Source: Paraflavitalea devenefica
GTDB taxonomy: Bacteria > Bacteroidota > Bacteroidia > Chitinophagales > Chitinophagaceae
Length of the DNA stretch: 64,000 nt
NCBI RefSeq assembly: GCF_011759375.1
Contig: NZ_JAARML010000002.1
Coordinates: 372,001-436,000, forward strand
Direction of reading: 5' to 3'
Shown here: one piece after another, positions 54,243 through 62,556 of the stretch
Layout: each line of letters opens with the position of its first letter
Position numbering within the stretch: position 1 is the first letter of the stretch
Translations under genes and position numbers: made by a program
Notes under the pieces: generated by a model
Told to the model about the DNA's origin: nothing
The model's database searches: none
What the model saw: only the letters and a program-made list of their open reading frames with translations

Positions 54243-54851
54243 ATGATATTTGATCCCGCCGGCGGCCTGTTGACATTCTGGCAACACATACAACCTTTTG
54301 ATACATGGCTGCTTACTCATATTAACCAGGACTGGAGCAGTACATTTTTGGATACCGTACTGCCGTATATGCGTGAAACCTTGTTCTGGATACCCCTGTA
54401 CCTATTCCTGGTGCTCTTTGTAACCATGAACTTTGGGTGGAAGGGACTTTGGTGGCTGCTGGGCTTTGTATTGACTGCAGCCCTGGCTGATATTGTCAGC
54501 AGCCAGCTTATCAAACAGAACATTATGCGGGTGCGTCCCTGCCAGGACGGTGCGGTGGCGCAACATATTCGCTTTTTCATCAATTATTGCCCCCGCAGCT
54601 CCAGTTTCACTTCTTCCCATGCCTGCAGCCATTTTGCACAGGCCATGTTCTTCTTTCTCACCCTGCGCAGCGTAATAGGCAAATGGGCCGGCCTGTTCTT
54701 TGGCTGGGCCTTTGTAGTTGCCTATACACAGATATATGTGGGGGTACACTATCCTTTTGACGTATTTTGCGGCAGCCTGATAGGTTGCGGTATCGGTTTT
54801 GCTACCGGTAAATTATTTAATAACAAGATCGGAATACTTAGTTTAGCTTAG
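54243..54851 (+). CDS. PAP2-type phosphatase
   Basis: A 202-residue membrane phosphatase of the PAP2/undecaprenyl-pyrophosphatase family. Motif 1 KQNIMRVRP, motif 2 SSFTSSHACSHFA (SxH with Ser for Gly), motif 3 YTQIYVGVHYPFDVF, where Gln stands in place of the classical Arg, a substitution I recall in Bacteroidota homologues. Five to six helices. Head-to-head with the sulfatase gene and 19 bases before the CNNM transporter gene. Likely recycles a lipid pyrophosphate. Confidence 0.86.
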   Translation: MIFDPAGGLLTFWQHIQPFDTWLLTHINQDWSSTFLDTVLPYMRETLFWIPLYLFLVLFVTMNFGWKGLWWLLGFVLTAALADIVSSQLIKQNIMRVRPCQDGAVAQHIRFFINYCPRSSSFTSSHACSHFAQAMFFFLTLRSVIGKWAGLFFGWAFVVAYTQIYVGVHYPFDVFCGSLIGCGIGFATGKLFNNKIGILSLA

Positions 54852-54869
54852 TCAAATTAATAGCCCTAC

Positions 54870-56168
54870 ATGGCAGAGATTTTTATAATACTTGGATTAA
54901 TATTACTGAACGGATTATTTTCAATGGCAGAGATTGCGCTGGTTTCATCCCGTAAAGCCAGGCTGGAATCGCAGGCGAATAAGGGCGACAAACGGGCGCA
55001 GGAGGCTTTAAAACTGGCTAATCATCCCGATCATTTCCTTTCTACCGTACAGATCGGCATTACCCTCATCGGTATCTTAACGGGTGTATACTCCGGTGAA
55101 CAATTAAAGACCGACCTCGTTGTCTATATCAACCGGTTTGAATCCCTCCGGGAATACAGCAATGGCATCGCTACCACGATCCTCGTTATCCTCATTACCT
55201 ATTTCTCCTTGGTATTGGGCGAACTGGTGCCTAAACGCATCGGTCTGTCCAGGCCGGAAGTGATTGCCAAACTGGTAGCAGGGCCTATGCGGATAGTAAG
55301 CATCATTACCTATCCCTTTATCTGGCTGCTGACCAAATCCACGCAGGTCATTGTAAGCATTTTACGCATCAAGGCAAAGGACACGCATGTTACAGAAGAA
55401 GAGATCAAGGCCATCATCAGCGAGGGTACCGAACAAGGCACCATTGAGGAAGCGGAACAGGAGATCATTGAACGCATCTTTCACCTGGGCGACCGTAATA
55501 TCACTTCCCTGATGACGCACCGCAGTGATATCATCTGGTTTGATGTAAATGATAATGAGCAATCCATTAAAGATAAGATCGTAACGGAACCCCACTCGGT
55601 ATATCCCATCTGTGAAGATGACCTGGACAATATCAAAGGCATGGTATCTTTAAAAGATATGTATGTGACCAATGATCTTACCTTGTTTAAGCAGATCATG
55701 AAACCTGCCCTTTTTGTACCGGAGAACGTTACCGCCTATAATGTATTGGAGAAATTCAAAGCTACCCGTAACCATGCCTGCTTCATTGTAGATGAATATG
55801 GCAGTGTGCAGGGAATGATCACCCTGAATGATATTCTGGAAGCCATTGTAGGAGGTATGCCTGAAGTGGATGATGCCGATTATGAAATTGTGGAGCGACA
55901 GGATGGTTCTTACCTGGTTGATGGGCAGATACCTTTCTATGACTTTCTTTCACGTTTTGAAAAAACGGAATACATGCATGAAGGCGAGCAGGAATTTGAT
56001 ACGCTCGCGGGATTCATACTGCACAAACTGGAACGTATTCCCCATACCGGTGATACCCTCGAGTGGGAGGGCTTTCGCTTTGAGATCATAGACATGGATG
56101 CCCAGCGTATTGATAAAGTGCTGGTCAACATTTCTGATGAGATCAAAGAAGAAATGGAAGAAGATTAG
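54870..56168 (+). CDS. CNNM/CorC-HlyC family transporter (hemolysin-like)
   Basis: A 432-residue inner-membrane protein. N-terminal DUF21 membrane domain (about 1-195, GLFSMAEIALVSSRKARLE, ITYFSLVLGELVPKRIGL), then a CBS pair (200-330, MTHRSDIIWFD and FIVDEYGSVQGMITLNDILEAIVG), then a CorC_HlyC domain (340-432). Family members are magnesium or cobalt exporters. Probably co-transcribed with the PAP2 gene. No sign of truncation. Confidence 0.9.
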   Translation: MAEIFIILGLILLNGLFSMAEIALVSSRKARLESQANKGDKRAQEALKLANHPDHFLSTVQIGITLIGILTGVYSGEQLKTDLVVYINRFESLREYSNGIATTILVILITYFSLVLGELVPKRIGLSRPEVIAKLVAGPMRIVSIITYPFIWLLTKSTQVIVSILRIKAKDTHVTEEEIKAIISEGTEQGTIEEAEQEIIERIFHLGDRNITSLMTHRSDIIWFDVNDNEQSIKDKIVTEPHSVYPICEDDLDNIKGMVSLKDMYVTNDLTLFKQIMKPALFVPENVTAYNVLEKFKATRNHACFIVDEYGSVQGMITLNDILEAIVGGMPEVDDADYEIVERQDGSYLVDGQIPFYDFLSRFEKTEYMHEGEQEFDTLAGFILHKLERIPHTGDTLEWEGFRFEIIDMDAQRIDKVLVNISDEIKEEMEED

Positions 56169-56411
56169 CAACAGCGTATTTAACTACTATATATAAAGGA
56201 ATATTTGATGTATATCAAACTGCTACTTCGCTGAAATACAGGCGGGTGGCTTATTTGCTGCGATCCATCACCTTGCCTCCTGCGAGTTTTCCTGCCTTTG
56301 CAGTAAAAATACGGTTTTAACATTTCGATCACTTCTACGCTTGATCCATTACCAAAATGGCACCATCTTTGACTTCATCGATCCGTTGAACAAACCACAA
56401 AAGTCTAACTT
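56169..56411. other. Gap before the esterase gene with a candidate promoter
   Basis: This 243-base region contains no supported reading frame. Near its end TTG (56341-56343), 20-base spacer, CATCTTTG (56364-56371) forms a one-mismatch promoter about 40 bases before the ATG at 56412. Confidence 0.45.
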
Positions 56412-57284
56412 ATGAAAAACGCGATCAAATACCTGATGGTCCTTTTGGTGCCTGTGGCAGCAGCAACGGCGTGTAAAAAAGATGTCAGTGAGGCCGATGA
56501 TACGCCGGAGGGAGGTAAGCCACCTGTAACGAATGCCTACAATAATGTGGTAGAAACAAAATCACCCATTCAAAAGGGTATTACGGTGAATGTGAATAGT
56601 AATATCGGCGGTTACCACCAGGCGTTACCTTACCTGTACGACAGCACTACCAAAAGATATCCTTTATTGGTATTCATTCATGGTGTGGGCGAATTGGGCA
56701 ATGGCGCTTCCCAACTTCCTAATGCCGGTAACATTGGTGTGGCAAGGCTTATCAAAGACAAAAAGTTTCCCGCCAACTTTAAAGTAAAGGATAAGAACTA
56801 TTCTTTTATAGTCATATCACCGCAGATCAAAGTATGGGATTATAAGACCGTTGCCAAAGATGTAAATGATATGATCAGCTATGCGATCAGCAAATACCGG
56901 ATTGATACTACCCGCATGTATGTAAGCGGGCTGAGTATGGGGGGAGGATATACCTGGGATTATGCTGGTGCTTATGCCAGCCGTATAGCAGCAATAGTGC
57001 CTATTTGCGGAGCATCAGGGCCTAATGATACCAAGGCAAAGAATATGGCCAATGCAAAACTGGCGGTGTGGGCCTTTCATAATGATGATGATCCCACTGT
57101 GGCTTCCAGCAATTCAAAAGGCTATGTGAGCAAGATCAATGCGCTGAATCCGGCCATTCCCGCGAAGCTCACCTTGTGGCCTACCGGCGGGCACGATGCC
57201 TGGACAAAAGCCCTTAACCCGACTTATAAGGAGAATAATATGAATATATACGAGTGGATGCTGCAATACAGCAGGTCCAAATAA
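56412..57284 (+). CDS. Secreted alpha/beta-hydrolase (esterase-like) lipoprotein
   Basis: A 290-residue protein with an export signal ending AATAC (lipid on Cys21, weak lipobox). Catalytic serine in YVSGLSMGGGYTWDYA near residue 178, oxyanion-type FIHGVGELGNGA at 95, Asp in HNDDDPTVAS and His in PTGGHDAWTKA, giving a plausible triad. Resembles dienelactone hydrolase/polyhydroxybutyrate depolymerase-like esterases that act on polymer esters. Single gene. Substrate not inferable. Confidence 0.84.
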   Translation: MKNAIKYLMVLLVPVAAATACKKDVSEADDTPEGGKPPVTNAYNNVVETKSPIQKGITVNVNSNIGGYHQALPYLYDSTTKRYPLLVFIHGVGELGNGASQLPNAGNIGVARLIKDKKFPANFKVKDKNYSFIVISPQIKVWDYKTVAKDVNDMISYAISKYRIDTTRMYVSGLSMGGGYTWDYAGAYASRIAAIVPICGASGPNDTKAKNMANAKLAVWAFHNDDDPTVASSNSKGYVSKINALNPAIPAKLTLWPTGGHDAWTKALNPTYKENNMNIYEWMLQYSRSK

Positions 57285-57408
57285 GAAGAACACCCTATAA
57301 CCATTCAATCAATAAGATTAATCAATTGACCTTGGGAAACGCAATGGTGCAGCACAAAGGTATATTGTTAAGGCTCTGATAATATATTCAAGTGCTGTAC
57401 CTTCTTTT

Positions 57409-57942
57409 TTAAAATTCAAACTTCGCTTCTTTATCCGGGTAATTCAGCCTTGTACTCTTCCTGTTTCCGCCCACACTCACATGCATCAGGTTGAGCTGTT
57501 TATCATAAGCCTCATACAAAATGCTGTTATTCACTTCCACCTTTTTGGGGGCTGCAGGCGCCGCCACCTGGAAATAGCTCCATACAGCGTCATTTTCCCG
57601 TTCAAAACCTACAAATTCCAGCGTCACTTCCTTCCCATCCAGTTTTATAATCAGCCGTTTGCGGATATATTCCGCTACCTGGCGGTCCGTTTCGGCCTTG
57701 TCTTTGGGGTTGAACAGATCTACCTTTTTGTTGTGGATAGTGGTCAGGGTCTTCTCGAAATCGTCCGTAAAGATCTTACAGCTTACTTCCAGGGTCTTAT
57801 CGGTTGCATTGTGGTTGATTTCGGTAACACTCACATACAACGGATGGTCTTCAGCAGGAGCGGGGGAGTGCGGGCCTGTGCCGGTAAGTATACCAGCCCA
57901 CAGTATTAACCACTTATAGAGGTGTAGCGCCATTAACATCAT
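57409..57942 (-). CDS. DUF6702 family exported protein
   Basis: A 177-residue protein with an N-terminal hydrophobic segment (LHLYKWLILWAGILTG). It matches DUF6702: HPLYVSVTEINHNATDKTLEVSCKIFTDDFEKTL, then RKRLIIKLDGKEVTLEFVGFERENDAVWSYFQV. The fold looks like a beta-sandwich. Divergent from HupE, a pairing common in Bacteroidota along with the M1 peptidase downstream (recollection). A 28-base palindrome lies between the two starts. Function unknown. Confidence 0.85.
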   Translation of the reverse strand: MMLMALHLYKWLILWAGILTGTGPHSPAPAEDHPLYVSVTEINHNATDKTLEVSCKIFTDDFEKTLTTIHNKKVDLFNPKDKAETDRQVAEYIRKRLIIKLDGKEVTLEFVGFERENDAVWSYFQVAAPAAPKKVEVNNSILYEAYDKQLNLMHVSVGGNRKSTRLNYPDKEAKFEF

Positions 57943-57952
57943 AAATTTTTCT

Positions 57953-57980
57953 GTTACAAATCTCTTAATTATTTTGTAAC
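57953..57980. promoter_or_regulatory. Palindrome between the divergent DUF6702 and HupE genes
   Basis: GTTACAAA (57953-57960) and TTTGTAAC (57973-57980) with a 12-base spacer. The TTTG words on each strand also resemble divergent -7 boxes. Confidence 0.5.
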
Positions 57981-57992
57981 CCGTCTGGTTAT

Positions 57993-58631
57993 ATGCAAGA
58001 TTTTACTTTTTATTTTCAGTTGGGCATTGAACACATCCTTACCCTGGATGCCATGGATCACATCCTGTTTGTGACTGCCCTGTGCCTGCGGTATCTGTGG
58101 AAGGACTGGAAGAAAGTGGTGATCCTGGTGACTGCTTTTACCATTGGACACTCTATTACATTGGCATTGAGCGCACTGAATTATGTAAACTTCCCGACCG
58201 ACTGGATTGAGTTCCTGATACCGCTTACCATTGCAGCCACCTGTATCAATAACATTACGCAACCTGCTTTTAACCAGGAAAAGCGTTTGCCATTGATCTA
58301 TTTCTTTGCATTGTTCTTTGGGCTGATACATGGCCTTGCTTTCGCAGGGCAGTTTTTGAGCCTGGAAGGAAAGGAAGGGCTCGTATCCCACCTGCTGGCT
58401 TTTAACATTGGTATTGAGGTTGCGCAATTACTGGTGGTGGTATTCATATTATTCCTTTCCTGGATAGTAGTGCAGTTATTGAAAATATCCAGGACAGGCT
58501 GGTTGCGCACCGCATCCGCGGTCATATTGGTATTTTCACTGATTTGGGCATATCAAAGATTCCCGCATAATAAAAACACACATGATGAGAAAATCACTGC
58601 TCGTGGGAGTAGCATTCGCCGGTTTGTTTAG
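57993..58631 (+). CDS. HupE/UreJ-like membrane protein
   Basis: A 212-residue inner-membrane protein with six to seven helices. Family hallmark: GIEHILTLDAMDHILFVTALCL at the N-terminus (GxxHixxGxDHixF type) and GHSITLALS and FGLIHGLAFAG. HupE homologues carry nickel or cobalt. The 3' end overlaps the M1 peptidase start by 50 bases, with a poorly hydrophobic end (NTHDEKITARGSSIRRFV) that may be a read-through tail. Co-transcription with the peptidase is likely. Confidence 0.86.
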   Translation: MQDFTFYFQLGIEHILTLDAMDHILFVTALCLRYLWKDWKKVVILVTAFTIGHSITLALSALNYVNFPTDWIEFLIPLTIAATCINNITQPAFNQEKRLPLIYFFALFFGLIHGLAFAGQFLSLEGKEGLVSHLLAFNIGIEVAQLLVVVFILFLSWIVVQLLKISRTGWLRTASAVILVFSLIWAYQRFPHNKNTHDEKITARGSSIRRFV

Positions 58632-60972
58632 TGTGGCTTATGGACAGAACATACAAAACAACCCCGGATCTAACCACGGTAACAAATTTGAACAATTGGG
58701 CACCATTCTGCCTACGCCCAATGAGTACCGCACAGCCAGTGGCGCCCCCGGCCCCAAATACTGGCAGCAGCGCGCTGATTATGACATTAAATGCGAGCTG
58801 GATGAAGCAAACCTGAAATTGACCGGTAGTGAGCTCATTACCTATTTCAACAACTCGCCCAACACGCTCACTTATCTCTGGCTGCAGTTGGATGAGAATG
58901 AGCACAGCACCGTAAACAATGCCAATTACCAGAACAGCCGCACCATGCCTTCGCAGATCAATACGGCGATGGTGGATCAACTGGAAGCTGCAAGGATCGA
59001 CAATGGCTATGGATTTATCATTACCAAAATGGTGGATGCGCTGGGTAAATCCCTGAAGTACACCATCAACAAAACCATGATGCGGGTAGAACTGCCTGCT
59101 CCCCTCAAGCCGGGGCAGAAGTTTGCCTTTACCATCAACTGGCATTATAAAATATCCGACCGTCTGTCTATGGGCGGTCGTGGCGGTTATGAATATTTCC
59201 GCGAAGATGGCAACCACCTCTTCACCATGGCGCAATGGTATCCGCGTCTTTGCGTATACAGTGATGCGGTGGGTTGGCAAAACCACCAGTTTACCGGCAG
59301 AGGAGAGTTTGCCCTCACCTTCGGCAACTTTAAAGTACAGATGACCGTTCCTGCCGACCATGTGGTGGGCAGTACCGGTGAGTGTACCAACTATGCACAG
59401 GTATTGACGCCTGCGCAATTGGGCCGCTGGACAAAGGCCCAGGCTTCCAAAGAGCCCGTGGAAATAGTAACACTGGAAGAAGCTAAAAAAGCAGAGGCAC
59501 AAAAAAGCAAAACCAAAAAGACCTGGATCTTCAAGGCAGATAATGTGCGCGACTTTGCCTGGACAGCCTCCCGCAAATTTGTATGGGATGCCATGCCCAC
59601 CTTTGTAGAAGGCAAGAAAATAATGTGTATGAGCTTTTATGGCAAAGAGGCTTATGGTTTATACCGCAAGTTCTCTACCAAGGCTGTAGCCCATACCATC
59701 CGCAGCTATTCCAAATTCACCATTCCTTATCCTTACCCGGTGGCGCAGAGCATTGAAGCGGCCAATGGTATGGAATACCCCATGATCTGCTTTAACTATG
59801 GCCGTACAGAAAAAGATGGCTCTTATACAGAAGCTACCAAATATGGTATGCTGGGGGTGATCATCCATGAAGTTGGCCATAACTTCTTCCCTATGATCAT
59901 CAACAGTGATGAGCGCCAGTGGAGCTGGATGGATGAAGGGTTGAACTCCTTTGTAGAATACCTCACCGAAGAATTGTACGATAACAAATTCCCCATACGT
60001 GGTAAGGGGCCAGCCTGGGCTATCGTAGATTACATGCGCCTGCCCAAGAACCAACTGGAACCGATCATGTCCAACTCTGAGAATATCATTGGTTTTGGCC
60101 CCAATGCTTATACCAAGCCTGCTACGGGATTGAACATGCTGCGCGAAACCATCATGGGCCGTGACCTGTTTGATTATGCTTTCAAAGAATATGCACGCCG
60201 CTGGGCCTTCAAACATCCTGAACCTGCCGACCTGTTCCGCACCATGGAAGATGCTTCCGGCGAAGACCTCGACTGGTTCTGGAGAGGTTGGTTCTTTGGC
60301 ACTGATGCCTGCGATATTGCGTTGGATACCGTGAAATACTTCAAAGCGGATGTTTCCGTTGATCCTACTGTACAAAAGGAAGGTGCCACCAGCACACGTA
60401 AACTGGAGAAGCCGATGGCTTCCTTGTTCGATACAGATGTCTCCAAACAACGCAACCGGGATGACAAGAAGATTGAATTCCTGACCGACCAGGACACTAC
60501 CTTGCGCGATTTCTACTGGCGTTATGCCCGTGGTCTTGAGCCATATGATACCACCAGTTACCAGGTGCCTGTAGTCTCTTCTATAGAAGCGGCTGATGCG
60601 GCTGCAAAGCAAAAAGTAGCGGGTAAACATTTCTATGAGCTTACTTTCAGTAACAAGGGCGGACTGGTAATGCCCATCATTGTGGAATGGACATTTAAAG
60701 ATGGCACAAAGGAAATAGACCGTATACCTGTACAGGTATGGCGCCTGAATGAACAAAAAGTGACCAAGACTTTCATGAAAGACAAGGAAGTGGAATCTGT
60801 GAAGCTGGACCCCCTGCGTGAAACAGCCGACATCAATGAAGGCAACAATACCTGGAATACCATCGCTGCTCCTTCCAGGTTCACGGTGTTTAAACAAAAA
60901 CAACAGGCCCGCGGACAATCATCCGGCATCAACCCGATGCAAAAAGCAGAAGAGAAGAAAAAAGCTTTCTAA
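58582..60972 (+). CDS. M1 family metallopeptidase
   Basis: A 796-residue exported zinc peptidase. Signal peptide SLLVGVAFAGLFSVAYGQ. The zinc motif is HEVGH (residues 429-433) with the third ligand Glu452 in WMDEGLNSFVEY, exactly 18 residues apart, as in M1. An N-terminal beta-saddle precedes the thermolysin fold and a C-terminal helical part. It trims peptides from N-termini in the periplasm or at the surface. ATG at 58585 is an equally good start. A terminator follows at 60996. Confidence 0.93.
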   Translation: MMRKSLLVGVAFAGLFSVAYGQNIQNNPGSNHGNKFEQLGTILPTPNEYRTASGAPGPKYWQQRADYDIKCELDEANLKLTGSELITYFNNSPNTLTYLWLQLDENEHSTVNNANYQNSRTMPSQINTAMVDQLEAARIDNGYGFIITKMVDALGKSLKYTINKTMMRVELPAPLKPGQKFAFTINWHYKISDRLSMGGRGGYEYFREDGNHLFTMAQWYPRLCVYSDAVGWQNHQFTGRGEFALTFGNFKVQMTVPADHVVGSTGECTNYAQVLTPAQLGRWTKAQASKEPVEIVTLEEAKKAEAQKSKTKKTWIFKADNVRDFAWTASRKFVWDAMPTFVEGKKIMCMSFYGKEAYGLYRKFSTKAVAHTIRSYSKFTIPYPYPVAQSIEAANGMEYPMICFNYGRTEKDGSYTEATKYGMLGVIIHEVGHNFFPMIINSDERQWSWMDEGLNSFVEYLTEELYDNKFPIRGKGPAWAIVDYMRLPKNQLEPIMSNSENIIGFGPNAYTKPATGLNMLRETIMGRDLFDYAFKEYARRWAFKHPEPADLFRTMEDASGEDLDWFWRGWFFGTDACDIALDTVKYFKADVSVDPTVQKEGATSTRKLEKPMASLFDTDVSKQRNRDDKKIEFLTDQDTTLRDFYWRYARGLEPYDTTSYQVPVVSSIEAADAAAKQKVAGKHFYELTFSNKGGLVMPIIVEWTFKDGTKEIDRIPVQVWRLNEQKVTKTFMKDKEVESVKLDPLRETADINEGNNTWNTIAAPSRFTVFKQKQQARGQSSGINPMQKAEEKKKAF

Positions 60973-60995
60973 GTAATAAACTGATTTTCTGAAAA

Positions 60996-61026
60996 ACGCC
61001 CTCGCTTATGCGGGGGCGTTTCTTTT
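60996..61026 (+). terminator. Terminator after the M1 peptidase gene
   Basis: Ten-pair stem ACGCCCTCGC / GCGGGGGCGT (one G-U pair) with a TTAT loop, followed by TTCTTTT. Confidence 0.85.
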
Positions 61027-61036
61027 AGGCAGGGAC

Positions 61037-61072
61037 AAAAAAAATCGTCAGGGCAACCAGGCCCGACGATTT
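61037..61072 (-). terminator. Terminator for the 26-codon small gene
   Basis: On the minus strand, stem AAATCGTC plus GGGC (arms 61061-61072 and 61042-61054 with one bulged base), six-base loop, then a run of eight T (61037-61044). It begins 21 bases after the stop of the small gene. No other minus-strand gene ends nearby. Confidence 0.8.
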
Positions 61073-61092
61073 GATATATTTATACTACTGTA

Positions 61093-61173
61093 TTAGTGGC
61101 AGGCCTTAGCACATAAGCTTACAAAGGCAAACAATACAGGTATTACCCATACTAAGAGAAAATTTTTGCTCAT
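61093..61173 (-). CDS. 26-residue small membrane peptide
   Basis: Twenty-six codons, MSKNFLLVWVIPVLFAFVSL then CAKACH, stop TAA. A short charged N-terminus is followed by one transmembrane helix and two cysteines at the end, like many small membrane peptides. The gene has a TATCTTTA box 31-38 bases upstream of the ATG and a rho-independent terminator 21 bases after the stop, making an independent ~140-base transcript. It lies downstream of the ribbon-helix-helix gene. I do not recognise a family. It could also be a small RNA whose coding frame is coincidental. Confidence 0.5.
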   Translation of the reverse strand: MSKNFLLVWVIPVLFAFVSLCAKACH

Positions 61174-61203
61174 GGTTATTTTTTTAAGGTATTTGGAGCG
61201 ATG

Positions 61204-61211
61204 TAAAGATA
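61204..61211 (-). promoter_or_regulatory. -7 box for the small membrane peptide gene
   Basis: TATCTTTA on the minus strand, one mismatch from TAnnTTTG, 31 bases upstream of the ATG. No -33 element. Confidence 0.4.
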
Positions 61212-61263
61212 CGACCCGCCTTCCGGTCCTTCCTTACCGTTTATCCTGCTTTCCGGTAAACGG

Positions 61264-61455
61264 CTATGGTTGTTTTTTATCATGTGTTGGGGGCAGGTTA
61301 TCAGTTTTTTTCTTACGGCCACTCTCCTTCAATGCCTGGTCTATGATCCATTCCAGTTGACCATTCACACTGCGAAACTCATCCCCGGCCCATTTCTCCA
61401 GGGCCTTGAACGTTTCTTCATCAATACGTAGTACAAAGTTTTTCTTACTACTCAC
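61264..61455 (-). CDS. Arc-like ribbon-helix-helix DNA-binding protein
   Basis: A 63-residue protein. The core KKNFVLRIDEETFKALEKWAGDEFRSVNGQLEWIIDQALKES is the ribbon-helix-helix fold of Arc/MetJ-type dimeric repressors: a short beta strand (FVLRI) followed by two helices, then a basic tail. It lies 37 bases after the SPFH gene, so the two are co-transcribed; the tandem TGATATCA motif at the SPFH promoter is a candidate target. I recall this SPFH-Arc pairing in other Bacteroidota. Confidence 0.85.
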   Translation of the reverse strand: MSSKKNFVLRIDEETFKALEKWAGDEFRSVNGQLEWIIDQALKESGRKKKTDNLPPTHDKKQP

Positions 61456-61492
61456 AGCGATCCGATTTTATAATGCTTCATCATTTCACGGG

Positions 61493-62341
61493 CTATTGAT
61501 ACAGCGTACCGGTATTCAGAATAGGTTGTGCGCCCCGCTCACCACATAATACCACCATCAGGTTACTCACCATGGCCGCTTTCTTTTCTTCATCCAGCGT
61601 TACGATCTGCTTGCGCGACAGTTGCTCCAGTGCCATTTCCACCATACCTACAGCGCCTTCTACAATCTTCGTACGGGCAGCTACAATGGCAGTGGCTTGC
61701 TGGCGTTGCAGCATGGCGCCTGCTATCTCGGCTGCATAAGCGAGGTGGCTGATCCGGGCCTCTTTCACCAGGATGCCGGCAGGAGATAAACGTTCATTCA
61801 ATTCCTTTTCCAGCATTTCATTCACTTTCTCGCCCCCATCACGCAGGGTAATCGCTGCAGTTTCATCTTCCATATGATCGTACGCGTAGGTGGTAGCCAG
61901 GTGACGGATAGCTGCTTCACTTTGCACCTTTACATAATGATCGTAATGCTCTACCTCAAAGGCTGCTTTATAAGTATTATTCACCTGCCATACGATCACG
62001 GCTGCAATCTCAATAGGGTTCCCCATCTTGTCATTTACCTTCAACCTGGTGCTTTCCAGGTTCTCCGCCCGCAGGGAGATCATTTGTTTCTTAAATAAGG
62101 GATTTACAAACAACAAACCATTCTCTTTCACCGTACCCACATACTTACCAAAAAAGGTGAGCACACGGGAGTGGTTGGGGCTGATTACAATAATACCCAG
62201 CGACAGGTACAGGCAGGCAAAAAAAGCCAACAGGCCATATACAATAAGATAGGTGGAAAAAAAGTAAATAGCAGCAATAAACAGCAAAAAGGACAACAGC
62301 AGAGCCAGGAATCCCGACATGGGTTTAATGATCTTTTCCAT
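61493..62341 (-). CDS. SPFH/band 7 membrane protein
   Basis: A 282-residue protein. Two closely spaced N-terminal hydrophobic segments (about 9-27 and 30-50), then the SPFH domain (about 50-240: GIIVISPNHSRVLTFFGKYVGTVKENGLLFVNP, VAEVIVWQVNNTYKAAFEVEHY-type middle, ARISHLAYAAEIAGAMLQRQQATAIVAARTKIVEGAVGMVE). No long coiled coil, so it is a stomatin/HflC-like form rather than flotillin. Its promoter is canonical and overlaps a tandem palindrome. Confidence 0.9.
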   Translation of the reverse strand: MEKIIKPMSGFLALLLSFLLFIAAIYFFSTYLIVYGLLAFFACLYLSLGIIVISPNHSRVLTFFGKYVGTVKENGLLFVNPLFKKQMISLRAENLESTRLKVNDKMGNPIEIAAVIVWQVNNTYKAAFEVEHYDHYVKVQSEAAIRHLATTYAYDHMEDETAAITLRDGGEKVNEMLEKELNERLSPAGILVKEARISHLAYAAEIAGAMLQRQQATAIVAARTKIVEGAVGMVEMALEQLSRKQIVTLDEEKKAAMVSNLMVVLCGERGAQPILNTGTLYQ

Positions 62342-62359
62342 ATAAAGAAGTGTTTAGGA

Positions 62360-62378
62360 TGATATCAATATGATATCA
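62360..62378. promoter_or_regulatory. Tandem TGATATCA palindromes at the SPFH start site
   Basis: Two copies of the 8-base palindrome TGATATCA at 62360-62367 and 62371-62378, 11 bases apart, i.e. on one face of the helix. They overlap the -7 box and the expected transcription start. This is the arrangement ribbon-helix-helix repressors such as MetJ bind. Confidence 0.6.
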
Positions 62379-62407
62379 AATCTACATCATGGCGGCAGTA
62401 GCCCAAA
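62377..62407 (-). promoter_or_regulatory. Promoter of the SPFH-RHH operon
   Basis: On the minus strand TTTG (62407-62404), a 19-base spacer, then TAGATTTG (62384-62377): a textbook Bacteroidota promoter. Confidence 0.8.
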
Positions 62408-62556
62408 CAGAACCTGTACCAACGGAAAACTTTCCCATATAAGCGGAAATTACCCGATCGGGCCCGGCGGGATGAAAAGCGGCGCCATCAGGGGCTCAGA
62501 AAGCAGGCAAAAAACTTAATTGTAGGCCAGGTACATATAATTGAAATATTAATTTG

